A DNA stretch of 64,000 bases, from positions 1,736,001-1,800,000 of the forward strand of contig NZ_WTYF01000004.1 in the NCBI RefSeq assembly GCF_009827315.1. Direction: 5' to 3'. Positions 16,221-25,197 of the stretch are shown here, one piece after another. A program made the position numbers and the translations under genes. The notes under the pieces were generated by a model. The model searched no databases, had not been told where the DNA came from, and saw nothing but the letters and a program-made list of their open reading frames with translations. The first letter of the stretch is position 1; every line of letters starts with the position of its first letter. This DNA comes from Qipengyuania gaetbuli (GTDB taxonomy: Bacteria; Pseudomonadota; Alphaproteobacteria; Sphingomonadales; Sphingomonadaceae).

Positions 16221-18194
16221 ATGGACAGGCTTGGCGGCGCATTTGGCGCGCATGACGCACAGGACCATCTCGACGATGATTTCGTCGACGAGGCAGATGC
16301 CGACCTCGATCCGCCGCCTTCCCCGGTAGGCCAGGACGAGCGCCGCATGCAGGTGCGCGCCTACAATCACTGGGCCAGCCTGCTGGGCGATGCCGCTTTC
16401 CCGAACATCGAGGATCTCGAGCCCGAACTGCTCGACGATTTCGGTCCCTATTCGGTGCTGCTCGACTTCTCGACCGGGATCGAGAATCCCGCAGTGCGCT
16501 TCGTGGGGGGCGAACTGCGCAAGGAATGCGACGTCGAAGGCCCGCTGGAGCATCTCGACGATGTCCCGCCGCGTTCGCTGCTGAGCCGCATCACCGACCA
16601 TTACATGCAGATCCTCGCCAACCAGGCGCCGATCGGTTTCGAGGCGGAATTCGTGAACCAGCGCGGTTCGACCGTGCTCTATCGCGGCATTCTGCTGCCC
16701 TATTCCAGCGATGACGAGACGATCGATTTCATCTTCGGCGTCATCAACTGGAAGGAACTGGCCGACGCCAAGACCGCCGACGAGCTGCTGCTGCAGATCG
16801 ACCAGGCCCTTGCCGGTGAAACGGTCGAGTTCGAGGCGGTCGAGGAAGGCGACGACATGCTGGAATTGACCCAGCCGCTCGAAGATCTTTCCGCCGAAGC
16901 CAGCGACGACTGGGATGACGAGGAAGACGAGGACGGTACCGTGCTTGACCTCGGCAGCGACGCGGTCATCGAGGACGACGAAGAGCACGAAATCCCCGCC
17001 CCGGCCTTCGGCCAGGTCGAGGATGACGTCGCAGCCTCCGTCCCTGCCCGCCGCGAACGCGGTGTCGATGCGCTCGGCAATCCGCTCGGCAGCCTTGCCG
17101 CCGAATCCCATGACGACGACGGCGCCGGCGAGGATGATTTCGACACCGGCATCAAGACCGCCGCAGACTACGGCCTGCCCGATTGGGACGAGGAAGAGTA
17201 CGAGGACGACGACGTCGACGACCTCGTCGACCCGCTGGCAGACGACGATGCGGGCAGCAGCCTGATGTCGCTGGTCAGCCGCGGCGACCGCCAGAAAAAG
17301 ACGGTCGACCTCTCGGCCCTCGCCTCTCCGGCAGCCCCGGCGATCCCGCAGGCTTACGAGCCGGAGGAGCCGGTCGAAGACTATTCGAATTACGGCGCTT
17401 ACGAAGCGGACGAGGAATACGAAGACTTCGAGGACGCCGAAGAGGCTTCGGAAGTCGCTGCCGCAGACGTTGAAGCGGCAGACGAACCAGCCGCCGAACC
17501 GGTCGTCGCGGAAGAACTCGCACCGATCGTCGCCGAGGCGGTCGAGGATGCGGAAATCATCGCTTCTGCCGAAGAGCAGGCGCCCGAGGGTCTCTACGAC
17601 TGCCTCGTCGCCGCCCGCGAGCTTGCACAGGTCGCGCAGAACACCGAAGACCGCAGCCGCAAGGCGCTCTACGCCGCGGTCGGCCTGGCCTACGACTTCA
17701 GCCTCGAAGCGCAGGACGCGCCCGAGGACTTCCAGGAAATCATCGCCGACAACGGCCTGACCATGCAGGACCGCGCGCCGATGACCCCGGTCGTCAAGCT
17801 GGTCTTCGGCGCCGATTACGACAAGACGCGCCTCACCGAATATGCCGCCGTCCTGACCCATGCGCACCGCGTGGGCGTGGAGCGCGGAAAGCTGGTCGAT
17901 TACCTGCGCGCTGCCGAAGGCGGCCTCAAGGGTGTTGTCCAGGCCGAACGCCGTGCCCGCAAGGAAGAGCAGGGCAAGCCGGTCGAGGACGATGGCACCG
18001 GCATCCGTCCGGCGCTGGCGAAGAAGCTGCGCAAGCTCGAGACTGCCGAACTGTCCGACGTCGCACTCGACGGTCCGGAATTCGCTCTCGTCATGGTGCG
18101 TCGCACCGAGGACGGAGAGCTGGTCGTGGTCGGCGAACTGGCGGAGGATCGCGTGCTGCTCGAAAAGGCCGCGCGCAAGTTGCTCGCCAAGTAA
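16221..18194 (+). CDS. large acidic protein with PAS-like N-terminal domain
   Basis: 657 residues. After an acidic start, residues ~35-200 resemble a PAS_5-type sensory domain (YNHWASLLGDAAFPNIEDL, GPYSVLLDFS, VLYRGILLPYSSDD). Residues ~200-450 are almost entirely Asp/Glu/Ala low complexity (WDDEEDEDGTV, DEEEYEDDDVDD). The C-terminal ~200 residues return to a folded composition (LYDCLVAARELAQ, SRKALYAAVGLAYDFSLEAQ, LVDYLRAAEGGLKGVVQAE). No kinase, cyclase or output domain is visible. ATG 16221 is preceded in frame by GTG 16218. The function is unknown. The bipartite shape suggests a scaffold or regulator with a disordered acidic linker. Confidence 0.8.
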   Translation: MDRLGGAFGAHDAQDHLDDDFVDEADADLDPPPSPVGQDERRMQVRAYNHWASLLGDAAFPNIEDLEPELLDDFGPYSVLLDFSTGIENPAVRFVGGELRKECDVEGPLEHLDDVPPRSLLSRITDHYMQILANQAPIGFEAEFVNQRGSTVLYRGILLPYSSDDETIDFIFGVINWKELADAKTADELLLQIDQALAGETVEFEAVEEGDDMLELTQPLEDLSAEASDDWDDEEDEDGTVLDLGSDAVIEDDEEHEIPAPAFGQVEDDVAASVPARRERGVDALGNPLGSLAAESHDDDGAGEDDFDTGIKTAADYGLPDWDEEEYEDDDVDDLVDPLADDDAGSSLMSLVSRGDRQKKTVDLSALASPAAPAIPQAYEPEEPVEDYSNYGAYEADEEYEDFEDAEEASEVAAADVEAADEPAAEPVVAEELAPIVAEAVEDAEIIASAEEQAPEGLYDCLVAARELAQVAQNTEDRSRKALYAAVGLAYDFSLEAQDAPEDFQEIIADNGLTMQDRAPMTPVVKLVFGADYDKTRLTEYAAVLTHAHRVGVERGKLVDYLRAAEGGLKGVVQAERRARKEEQGKPVEDDGTGIRPALAKKLRKLETAELSDVALDGPEFALVMVRRTEDGELVVVGELAEDRVLLEKAARKLLAK

Positions 18195-18221
18195 GCACCT
18201 GCGGAATAACCGCTTGAGATA

Positions 18222-18254
18222 CATGGGCCGCACGCGCTAGCGCTGCGGCCCATG
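18222..18254 (+). repeat. long palindrome enclosing the start codon of the App1 gene
   Basis: CATGGGCCGCA (18222-18232) and TGCGGCCCATG (18244-18254) are perfect 11-base arms, with an inner palindrome GCGCTAGCGC between them. The final ATG of the 3' arm is the start codon of the next gene, so in RNA the initiation site would be base-paired. No U-tract follows. Confidence 0.6.
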
Positions 18255-19355
18255 CCGTTCCTGCCCACCGCGCCCGTCCGCATTCAGCCCTATTTCGGCT
18301 ACCGCAACGAAGAGCGGCTGTTCATCACCGCGCGCGCGCTGCGTTCCCGCGAAAGCCGTTTCGTGAAATCGGGCAAGTGGCGCGCCATGCGCACGATGAT
18401 GGGCCAGTTCGCCAGCCACGAGGTCGAGGGCTTGCCGGTCGAACTGGAAATCGCCCCTCCCGGCGGCAAGAGCAGGCGGCACCAGGGCCTCACCGACAAG
18501 GAGGGCTTCGTCCATTTCGACATAAGGCTGGAGGGCGACTGGCCCTATGCCGACCTTCCGGAATGGGAAACGGTGAGCTTTCACTGGTCGAATGGCGAGG
18601 GGGAGCACTGCATCGACGGCCATGTCCTCGCTCCCGGTCAAACCACCGCCCTCGGCGTGATTTCCGATATCGACGACACCATCATCGAGACCGGCATCAC
18701 CGGCAATTTCCGCGCAGTCATACGCAATTGGCGGCGCGTGCTGATGGAAATGCCGGAAGAGCGCATCCTCGTCCCTGGTGCGGACCTGTTCTACAATGCG
18801 CTGGGAGGGGCAGAGGATTTCCGGGCCGGCAAGGGCCATGCTGGCGATCACCAGCGGGCCACCCTGCGGCCCTTCTTCTACGTCTCGTCCAGCCCGTGGA
18901 ACCTGTTTTCCTATCTCGTCGCCTACATGAAAGGGCACGGCCTGCCGCTTGGCCCAATCATGCTGCGCGACTGGGGCCTTAACCGCGAAACCTTCGGCTC
19001 GGCGAGCCACGGGGCCCACAAGCGCGCGGCGATCGACGGCATTCTCGCCACCTATCCGGACATGAAATTCGCGCTGATCGGCGACGATTCGCAGGGCGAC
19101 CTCACTGCGTTTACCGATGTCGCCGCGCACAACCCGCACCGCGTGCGCGCCGTCTTCATCCGCAAGGTGGGCGAGGCGATGAGCCCCGAGGAACTGGCAG
19201 CCGAACAATCGCTGAAGACAGCGGGCATTCCGCTGTGGATGGGCGAAGGCTATGAAGAGGGGCGCAAATTCCTTGCCTCCATCGGGCTTCTCGAAGACAC
19301 GGAAGCCAAGAACATCGTCAAGTCGGTGGGCAAGACCCGGACGGAGAGCGCGTGA
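18252..19355 (+). CDS. App1-family (DUF2183) phosphatase
   Basis: A 367-residue member of the App1/DUF2183 family, HAD-like phosphatases that include yeast phosphatidate phosphatase App1. GVISDIDDTIIETGI at about 137-151 carries the DxDxT catalytic signature; RPFFYVSSSPWNLFSYL and FALIGDDSQGDLTAF supply the later HAD motifs. The N-terminal ~130 residues are a beta-rich domain. No signal peptide is present. The likely role is dephosphorylating phosphatidate to diacylglycerol, by family. Its stop overlaps the GTG of the hydrolase gene (GTGA). No Shine-Dalgarno is visible outside the hairpin that contains its start. Confidence 0.87.
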   Translation: MPFLPTAPVRIQPYFGYRNEERLFITARALRSRESRFVKSGKWRAMRTMMGQFASHEVEGLPVELEIAPPGGKSRRHQGLTDKEGFVHFDIRLEGDWPYADLPEWETVSFHWSNGEGEHCIDGHVLAPGQTTALGVISDIDDTIIETGITGNFRAVIRNWRRVLMEMPEERILVPGADLFYNALGGAEDFRAGKGHAGDHQRATLRPFFYVSSSPWNLFSYLVAYMKGHGLPLGPIMLRDWGLNRETFGSASHGAHKRAAIDGILATYPDMKFALIGDDSQGDLTAFTDVAAHNPHRVRAVFIRKVGEAMSPEELAAEQSLKTAGIPLWMGEGYEEGRKFLASIGLLEDTEAKNIVKSVGKTRTESA

Positions 19356-20278
19356 GGACTGTCATGCTCGTGATCGCAACGCTGGTCGGCATCGGCCTCA
19401 TCGCAGGCGGATCGGTGCTGGTCGCCATCAACCGCAACGGCCCGGCCGTACTCGATACGGTCGACCGTATTGCCGGCAAGGAGCGCGGGGTCACGCTCGC
19501 GCACCGCGCCAGCCTCGGCCCCGATGCGCGCCAGAAGCTGCTGGTCTACCGCGCTGCCCCGGGCGAGGGCCCGCAGCCGGTCTTCGTCTTCGTGCACGGC
19601 GGGAGCTGGGCCAATGGCGATCCCGACGATTATGGCTTCATCGCCCGCAATATCGCGCCCGAGGGGTATGTCGTGGTGCTGGGCGGCTACCGGCTCGGCG
19701 AAAGCGGCCGCTATCCCGCCATGCTGGAAGACACGGCGAGCGTGCTGGCCTGGGTCAACCAGAACATCGGCGAATTCGGCGGCGACCCGCAGCGCATCGT
19801 CATCGCGGGCCATTCGGCAGGCGCGTACAACGTCGCGCAAGTCGCGCTTGAAGAACGCTGGCTGGTCGAGGCCGGCGTCGTGGCAGAGGGCGCGGTGAAA
19901 GGAGTTGTGGGCCTTGCAGGACCTTACGATTTCTACCCCTATGACAGCGATTCCACGCGCGCGACCTTCGGCACGGTCGGCGCCGGGGCGGAGAGCCAGC
20001 CGGTCAATCATGCCAAGGGGGAAGCCCCGCCCTTCCTGCTCGTCCACGGCGAGGATGATACGCTGGTCAAGCCGCGCAACACCCGCGCGCTGGCCGCAGC
20101 GCTGGAAGCGCGTGGGGCGCGGGTCGACACGCTCTATTTGCCGGGCAAGACGCATAACGACCCGCTGCTCGCGCTCGCCAATCCCTGGCGCCGCGACCCG
20201 CGCGTGTTCGATACGGTGAAGGCATTCCTCAAGGACACCACCGCACTTTCAGTTCCGGTTCAGGCCGGGAAGCCCTAG
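19352..20278 (+). CDS. alpha/beta hydrolase
   Basis: 308 residues starting with GTG at 19352. The N terminus has one hydrophobic segment (VMLVIATLVGIGLIAGGSVL), so it is anchored or exported. The oxyanion motif HGGSWANGDPDDY, the nucleophile elbow VIAGHSAGAYNVAQ and the acid-plus-His region GEDDTLVKPRNTRAL and KTHNDPL identify a carboxylesterase/lipase-type fold. The substrate is unknown. It is translationally coupled to the App1 gene, so both may act on lipid, but this is inference. Confidence 0.87.
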   Translation: MRTVMLVIATLVGIGLIAGGSVLVAINRNGPAVLDTVDRIAGKERGVTLAHRASLGPDARQKLLVYRAAPGEGPQPVFVFVHGGSWANGDPDDYGFIARNIAPEGYVVVLGGYRLGESGRYPAMLEDTASVLAWVNQNIGEFGGDPQRIVIAGHSAGAYNVAQVALEERWLVEAGVVAEGAVKGVVGLAGPYDFYPYDSDSTRATFGTVGAGAESQPVNHAKGEAPPFLLVHGEDDTLVKPRNTRALAAALEARGARVDTLYLPGKTHNDPLLALANPWRRDPRVFDTVKAFLKDTTALSVPVQAGKP

Positions 20279-20289
20279 AAGGGCAGCCG

Positions 20290-21672
20290 ATGCGCCTGCT
20301 TTCCCATGTTCTCGCCTTCATCGCGATGGCCGTGCTGCTCGTGCAGCCCGCGGCCGCGCAATCCGTCCTGCGCGATGCGGAGACAGAGGCCTTCCTCAAC
20401 GATATCTCGAACCCGCTGGTCGAAGCCGCAGGTCTTGCGCCCGGCAATGTCGAGATCGTCCTCATCAACGATCCCAGCATCAACGCCTTCGTGGCAGGCG
20501 GGCAGGCCGTCTACATCCACAGCGGGCTGATCGACGCCGCCGACACCGCCAACGAGGTGCAGGGCGTCATCGCCCACGAGCTGGGCCACATCACCGGCGG
20601 ACACATCGTGCGCATCGGCGAAGGCTATCGCAAGGCGCAGGGCTTTTCGCTGCTATCGATGATCGCGGGTATCGGCGCTGCACTGGCAGGCGCGGGCGAT
20701 GCCGCCATGGGCCTGATGATGGCCGGCCAGTCCGCCGCTCTCAGCTCGATCCTCGCCTTCACCCGCACGCAGGAAGCCAGCGCCGACGCGGCGGGGGCGG
20801 AATACTTGTCCAAGGCCGGCATTTCGGGTCGCGGATCGCTCACATTCTTCGGCAAGCTGCTCAACCAGGAAGTGCGGCGCGGCTACAGCCAGAACGAAGA
20901 GGCCGGCTTCTGGCGCACCCACCCCCTGTCGGGCGACCGCATCAACAACCTGCGCGAAACCTACGAAAAGGATCCCGCCTGGGACCGCCCGAACGATCCG
21001 GCGATCGAGGCGCGCTTCCAGCGCATCAAGGCCAAGCTCGCCGGATATGTCGACAAGCCGGAAAACACGCTGCGCGACTATCCGGAAGAGGACCAGTCGA
21101 CCCCCGCCCTCGTTGCCCGCGCCTATGCCTATCACAAGCAGGCCAGGATGGACCTGGCGCTGGAGGCGGCCGACAAGCTGATCGAGCGCGCGCCGAGCGA
21201 TCCCTACTTCCTCGAACTGAAGGGGCAGGTGTTGCTCGAATCGGGACGCCCGGGCGACGCGCTCGACCCGCTGCGCAAGGCGACGCAGTACAGCCGCTCG
21301 CAGCCGTTGATCGCATCGCTACTTGGCCATGCGCTGATCGCGACCGAGGACAAGGACAATTACGAAGAAGCCGAAAGGGTGCTGCGCGCTGCCGTTGCAC
21401 GCGACCGCTACAATCCTTTCGCCTGGTACCAGCTCGGCGTGGTCTACGCAGCGCGCGGCGATATCCCGCGCGCCCGCCTCGCCAGCGCAGAACAGCAGGT
21501 CATGAACCGGCAGTACGCACTGGCCATGCGCAGCGCGCAGGCGGCGGAAGCGGGCCTGCCGGTCGGCTCGCCCGACTGGCTGCGCGCGCAGGACATCGGC
21601 ATGCAGGCGCGGGCGCTGATCGAACAGGAATGCGAGGCGCGCGGCGACAGGTCTTGCGGCCGTCGCCGGTAG
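20290..21672 (+). CDS. periplasmic M48 metalloprotease with TPR domain (BepA-like)
   Basis: 460 residues with a signal peptide ending AAAQS. The zinc site is HELGH (His96, Glu97, His100) in VIAHELGHITGGH, and the third ligand lies in ASADAAGAEYL. The C-terminal third (from ~270) is helical tetratricopeptide-like repeats (ALVARAYAYHKQARMDLALE, ARDRYNPFAWYQLGVVYAAR). Relatives such as BepA degrade or assist misfolded outer-membrane proteins. It is followed 22 bases later by a DsbA-like gene, giving a small envelope quality-control pair. Confidence 0.92.
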   Translation: MRLLSHVLAFIAMAVLLVQPAAAQSVLRDAETEAFLNDISNPLVEAAGLAPGNVEIVLINDPSINAFVAGGQAVYIHSGLIDAADTANEVQGVIAHELGHITGGHIVRIGEGYRKAQGFSLLSMIAGIGAALAGAGDAAMGLMMAGQSAALSSILAFTRTQEASADAAGAEYLSKAGISGRGSLTFFGKLLNQEVRRGYSQNEEAGFWRTHPLSGDRINNLRETYEKDPAWDRPNDPAIEARFQRIKAKLAGYVDKPENTLRDYPEEDQSTPALVARAYAYHKQARMDLALEAADKLIERAPSDPYFLELKGQVLLESGRPGDALDPLRKATQYSRSQPLIASLLGHALIATEDKDNYEEAERVLRAAVARDRYNPFAWYQLGVVYAARGDIPRARLASAEQQVMNRQYALAMRSAQAAEAGLPVGSPDWLRAQDIGMQARALIEQECEARGDRSCGRRR

Positions 21673-21694
21673 TATCGGAACAGGGAAGGTGGGC

Positions 21695-22375
21695 ATGAAA
21701 CAGCATCTGGCAACGGCAGCGATCGCGCTGGTCGGCGGCTTTGCGGGCGCGGCGATCTGGTCGTTCACGGGCCTCGGACATTCGCAGACCCGCGACTATC
21801 TGGTCTCCAACCCCGGCATCCTGCCCGAAATGGCCGACGCCTGGCAGGCGGAGCAATCGCGCGAACAGCTGGCGCAGGTTGCCGACGAAGTGCGCAAGCC
21901 CTTCCCCGGCGCGGTGCTCGGCAATCCCAACGGGACACGCACGCTGGTCAAGTTCACCGACTATGCTTGCGGCTACTGCCGCATCAGCGTGGCCGACGTG
22001 GACCGGCTGATCCAGGAGAACCCCGACGTGCGCGTGGTCATCCGCGAATTCCCGATCTTCCAGGGCAGCGACGTTCCGGCGCGCATGGCCCTGGCCGCCG
22101 CGAAGCAGGGCAAGTACAAGGCCTTCCACCACGCCATGTTCGAACTGGGCAGCCCGACGGCGGAAAACGTCATGCTGGCGGCTCAGCAGGCCGGGCTCGA
22201 TCTAGATGCAGCGCGCGAATACGGCGCTTCGGAGGAAGTGACGGCGGAACTCGCGCGCAACCAGGAACTGGCCCGTAGCCTCGGTTTCACGGGGACGCCC
22301 AGCTGGGTCGCGGGCGACAAGGTCATGGAGGGTGCGATCGGCTTCGACAGGCTCGAAGCCGCGCTCGGCAGCTAG
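21695..22375 (+). CDS. DsbA-family thiol oxidoreductase
   Basis: 226 residues, ATG at 21695 after a GGAAGGTGG ribosome site; an in-frame GTG two codons earlier is less likely. A signal anchor (LATAAIALVGGFAGAAIW) is followed by a thioredoxin-fold domain with KFTDYACGYCRIS, the redox pair Cys92 and Cys95. An inserted helical segment and the cis-Pro region TGTPSWVAGD are present. It probably makes or isomerises disulfides in the periplasm. It is convergent with the HD-domain gene, one base apart. Confidence 0.9.
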   Translation: MKQHLATAAIALVGGFAGAAIWSFTGLGHSQTRDYLVSNPGILPEMADAWQAEQSREQLAQVADEVRKPFPGAVLGNPNGTRTLVKFTDYACGYCRISVADVDRLIQENPDVRVVIREFPIFQGSDVPARMALAAAKQGKYKAFHHAMFELGSPTAENVMLAAQQAGLDLDAAREYGASEEVTAELARNQELARSLGFTGTPSWVAGDKVMEGAIGFDRLEAALGS

Positions 22376-22376
22376 C

Positions 22377-22985
22377 CTATTCTTCCAGCGCCTTGGCGTA
22401 CATCGACGCCAGCGGCTTCGCCATCACGCGGCGCACCATCGGTTCGAAGAACTCCAGCGGCTCGCTCTCGTAATCGGGATCGAAGGCGGCTTGGTCGTAT
22501 TTCTCGCAGAATTCCGCGCAGGCCGCATAGTGCGGGCTCTCGGCGAACTTGTCGCGGATGTTCCGGTCCATGCCGAGGTGGTGGAAATAGTAATAGCCCT
22601 GGAAAGCTCCGTGGTTCTGGCAGATCCAGTGGATTTCCTCGGTCACGAAGGGCTTGATGATCGCCGCGGCCACTTCGGGGTGATTGTAGCTGCCCAGCGT
22701 GTCGCCGATGTCGTGCAGCAGCGCCATGACCACATATTGCTCGTCGCGGCCGTCGCGGTGCGCGCGAGTCGCGGTCTGGAGCGAGTGTTCGAGGCGGCAC
22801 ACCGGAAAGCCCCCGAAATCGCCATCCAGCAGCCGCAGGTGTTCGAGCACGCGGTCGGGCAAGTCCTTGGCAAAGGCCATGTATTCCGCTCCGATGATGG
22901 CCCAGTCTTCCTGGGTGCCTTCCTTCATTTCGCGGAACTTGGCGCGTTCCTCGATCGAATGGGTCAGGTTTTCGGGCTTGTTCAT
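22377..22985 (-). CDS. HD-domain protein (predicted phosphohydrolase or oxygenase)
   Basis: 202 residues. LEHSLQTATRAHRDG supplies the first His, ALLHDIGDTLGSYNH the HD pair and a further His, and WICQNHGAFQGYYYFHH another. The pattern is close to COG4341-type HD proteins and to the PhnZ/inositol-oxygenase group, which use a di-iron centre rather than hydrolysing phosphate; I cannot decide between these. The ATG at 22985 has an AGAGAGA ribosome site; the frame is open upstream but not protein-like. No partner genes for phosphonate use are nearby. Confidence 0.75.
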   Translation of the reverse strand: MNKPENLTHSIEERAKFREMKEGTQEDWAIIGAEYMAFAKDLPDRVLEHLRLLDGDFGGFPVCRLEHSLQTATRAHRDGRDEQYVVMALLHDIGDTLGSYNHPEVAAAIIKPFVTEEIHWICQNHGAFQGYYYFHHLGMDRNIRDKFAESPHYAACAEFCEKYDQAAFDPDYESEPLEFFEPMVRRVMAKPLASMYAKALEE

Positions 22986-23067
22986 CGCATCTCTCTCTAC
23001 CAGCGTCCCTCTGTCAGGCATCCTAGCGTCTGGCGCAGCGCGCGGCAATTGGGCTAGGGGGTTGGAC

Positions 23068-24285
23068 ATGGCCGTACTGCCTTTCCGACCGACGCCGTTC
23101 TTCGAGAACAAGAACCAGGCGTTCTGGAACCTCCAGCTGATGGGCTGGGGCGGGTCAGCACTGCTGCGCGCGATGTCGGCGTTCGCCAACGGCCAGGAAC
23201 TGCAGTTCTTCTTCGTGATCCTGATCGCGACGATCACCGGCTTTTCGATCAGCCTGATCCTGTCGGTGATCTACAACCATCTGATCAAGCAGAAGCCGCT
23301 GCTGACCTGGGGCGGCACTGCGGTGGTGCTGACGGTGGCGGTGGGCCTTTACGCCTTCATCGACAGCTGGGTGCTCGACCTCACCCGTCCGACCGGCGAG
23401 ACGGGTTTCGTCCGCCTGTTCATCGGCATCTACTTCTTCGACCTCACGCTGCTCGGCGCATGGTCGGCGCTCTATTACGCGATCAATTTCTTCCTCCAGG
23501 TGGAAGAACAGTCGGACCGGCTGGAACGGCTCGAAGCGCAGGCGACCAGCGCGCAGCTGGCGATGCTGCGCTACCAGCTGAACCCGCATTTCCTGTTCAA
23601 CACGCTCAATTCGATCAGCACGCTGGTGCTGCTCAAGCAGACCGAGCCGGCCAATGCGATGCTGACCCGCCTGTCCTCCTTCCTGCGGCACACGCTGGTC
23701 ACCCAGCCGGGCGGCAAGGTCACGGTGGCGCAGGAGGTGGAGACGCTGCAGCTTTATCTCAGCATCGAGCGGATGCGTTTCGAGGACCGGCTGCGCACCG
23801 ATTTCCGCGTCGAGGAACGGGCCGCCAAGGCACAGATCCCCTCCATGCTGCTGCAGCCCCTGATCGAGAACGCCATCAAGTACGGTGTCAGCCCGCTCGA
23901 AGAAGGCGCGCAGATTTCGCTGCTCGCACAGATCGTCGGCCCGCGCCTGCGCATCACCGTCTCCGATACCGGTCCCGGCGTCGATGTGAGCGGCGTGGCG
24001 GACGATCTTCCCGCGGTGATGGCAACGCACAAGCGGCGCGATTCGACGGGCGTAGGTCTCGCCAATATCCGCGACCGGCTGGCGCAGGCTTATGGCGATG
24101 ACCACCGTTTCGAAATCCGCTCGCCCGAAAGCGGCGGTTTCACCGTGCTGATCGAGATTCCGCACGAACTCGCCGACGAGGAGGAGCCGCTTGCCGCAGG
24201 ACGGGCGACAGGCACGGCGAAACCAGCCACGGCCTTGTCCGTTAATCCTCCGGATGCCCCCCAGAAGGTAAGTACCAAGCCATGA
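23068..24285 (+). CDS. LytS-type sensor histidine kinase
   Basis: 405 residues. The N-terminal ~145 residues hold four hydrophobic segments, then a short coiled linker (EEQSDRLERLEAQATSAQL). The His_kinase domain has RYQLNPHFLFNTLNSIS with the phospho-accepting His, then the ATPase N-box LIENAIKYG and the G-box STGVGLANIRDRLAQ. No periplasmic ligand domain is obvious. The ATG at 23068 follows an AGGGGG ribosome site. It overlaps the next gene by four bases, forming a LytS/LytTR two-component pair. The ligand is unknown. Confidence 0.92.
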   Translation: MAVLPFRPTPFFENKNQAFWNLQLMGWGGSALLRAMSAFANGQELQFFFVILIATITGFSISLILSVIYNHLIKQKPLLTWGGTAVVLTVAVGLYAFIDSWVLDLTRPTGETGFVRLFIGIYFFDLTLLGAWSALYYAINFFLQVEEQSDRLERLEAQATSAQLAMLRYQLNPHFLFNTLNSISTLVLLKQTEPANAMLTRLSSFLRHTLVTQPGGKVTVAQEVETLQLYLSIERMRFEDRLRTDFRVEERAAKAQIPSMLLQPLIENAIKYGVSPLEEGAQISLLAQIVGPRLRITVSDTGPGVDVSGVADDLPAVMATHKRRDSTGVGLANIRDRLAQAYGDDHRFEIRSPESGGFTVLIEIPHELADEEEPLAAGRATGTAKPATALSVNPPDAPQKVSTKP

Positions 24286-25079
24286 CCATTCGCACGATCC
24301 TCGTCGACGACGAGAAGCTCGCCATCCAAGGCCTCCAGCTGCGCCTCGAACCCTTCGACGATGTCGAGGTGATCGAGACCTGCCAGAACGGGCGCGAGGC
24401 GATCCGCGCGATCAAGACGCTGAAGCCCGACCTCGTCTTCCTCGACATCCAGATGCCCGGCTTCGACGGCTTTTCCGTCGTGCAGGGCGTGATGGAAATC
24501 GAACCGCCGCTGTTCGTCTTCGTCACCGCATTCCAGGAACACGCCATCCGCGCTTTCGAGGCCAATGCGGTCAATTACCTGATGAAGCCGGTCGACGAGG
24601 ACAAGCTGGCTGACACGATCGAACGCGTGCGCCAGCGCCTCGCGGAGAAGAAAAGCAGCGACGAGGCCGACCGCCTGCGCGGCGTATTGTCCGAAGTCGC
24701 GCCAGAGGCGGTCGACGAGATCGACGCCGACGATTCCGAAGCGGCAGGCCGTTATGAAAAGCTGATCAACGTGAAGGACCGCGGCCAGATCTTCCGCGTC
24801 GAGGTCGACACGATCGAGCATATCGAGGCTGCCGGCGACTACATGTGCATCTACACCGGCGACAATTCGCTGATCCTTCGCGAAACGATGAAGGACCTCG
24901 AACGCCGCCTCGATCCGCGCAAGTTCCAGCGCGTGCACCGCTCGACCATCGTCAATCTCGACCAGGTCCGGCAGGTCAAACCGCACACTAATGGCGAGTG
25001 CTTCCTCGTGCTTGATTCGGGCGCGGAGGTGAAGGTGTCGCGCAGCTACCGCGACGTCGTGGCGCGCTTCGTTCACTGA
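24282..25079 (+). CDS. LytTR response regulator
   Basis: 265 residues. The receiver domain (1-120) has the acidic pair VDDEK, the phospho-Asp in FLDIQMPGFDG, and the conserved Thr and Lys in FVTAFQEHA and YLMKPVDEDK. A helical linker follows, then a LytTR DNA-binding domain from ~150 (IEHIEAAGDYMCIYTG, FQRVHRSTIVNLDQV). It is coupled by ATGA overlap to the kinase gene. A second pair with the same plan is at 61107-63054. Confidence 0.94.
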   Translation: MTIRTILVDDEKLAIQGLQLRLEPFDDVEVIETCQNGREAIRAIKTLKPDLVFLDIQMPGFDGFSVVQGVMEIEPPLFVFVTAFQEHAIRAFEANAVNYLMKPVDEDKLADTIERVRQRLAEKKSSDEADRLRGVLSEVAPEAVDEIDADDSEAAGRYEKLINVKDRGQIFRVEVDTIEHIEAAGDYMCIYTGDNSLILRETMKDLERRLDPRKFQRVHRSTIVNLDQVRQVKPHTNGECFLVLDSGAEVKVSRSYRDVVARFVH

Positions 25080-25122
25080 TTTGTTCTGCGCACCGACATC
25101 CGTCGGCGCGTCCTCGCTAGAC

Positions 25123-25138
25123 GTGCAGCAAGCTGCAC
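25123..25138. promoter_or_regulatory. 16-bp palindrome upstream of nadC
   Basis: GTGCAGC, AA, GCTGCAC: perfect 7-bp arms 60 bases before the nadC ATG and 43 bases after the response-regulator stop. It is a possible operator for nadC; no known NAD-repressor motif was matched. Confidence 0.35.
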
Positions 25139-25197
25139 CCGCTGCGGGCGGGCGGTCGCCCTTGCCGGGCCTCCTCCGGCCCGTTTAGGAGAGCTTC

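Noticed and set aside
16161..18233. Minus-strand open frame of 690 codons opposite the acidic PAS-like gene
   Set aside because: The plus strand encodes a protein with a recognisable N-terminal domain and sensible start; the opposite frame only mirrors Asp/Glu-rich codons.
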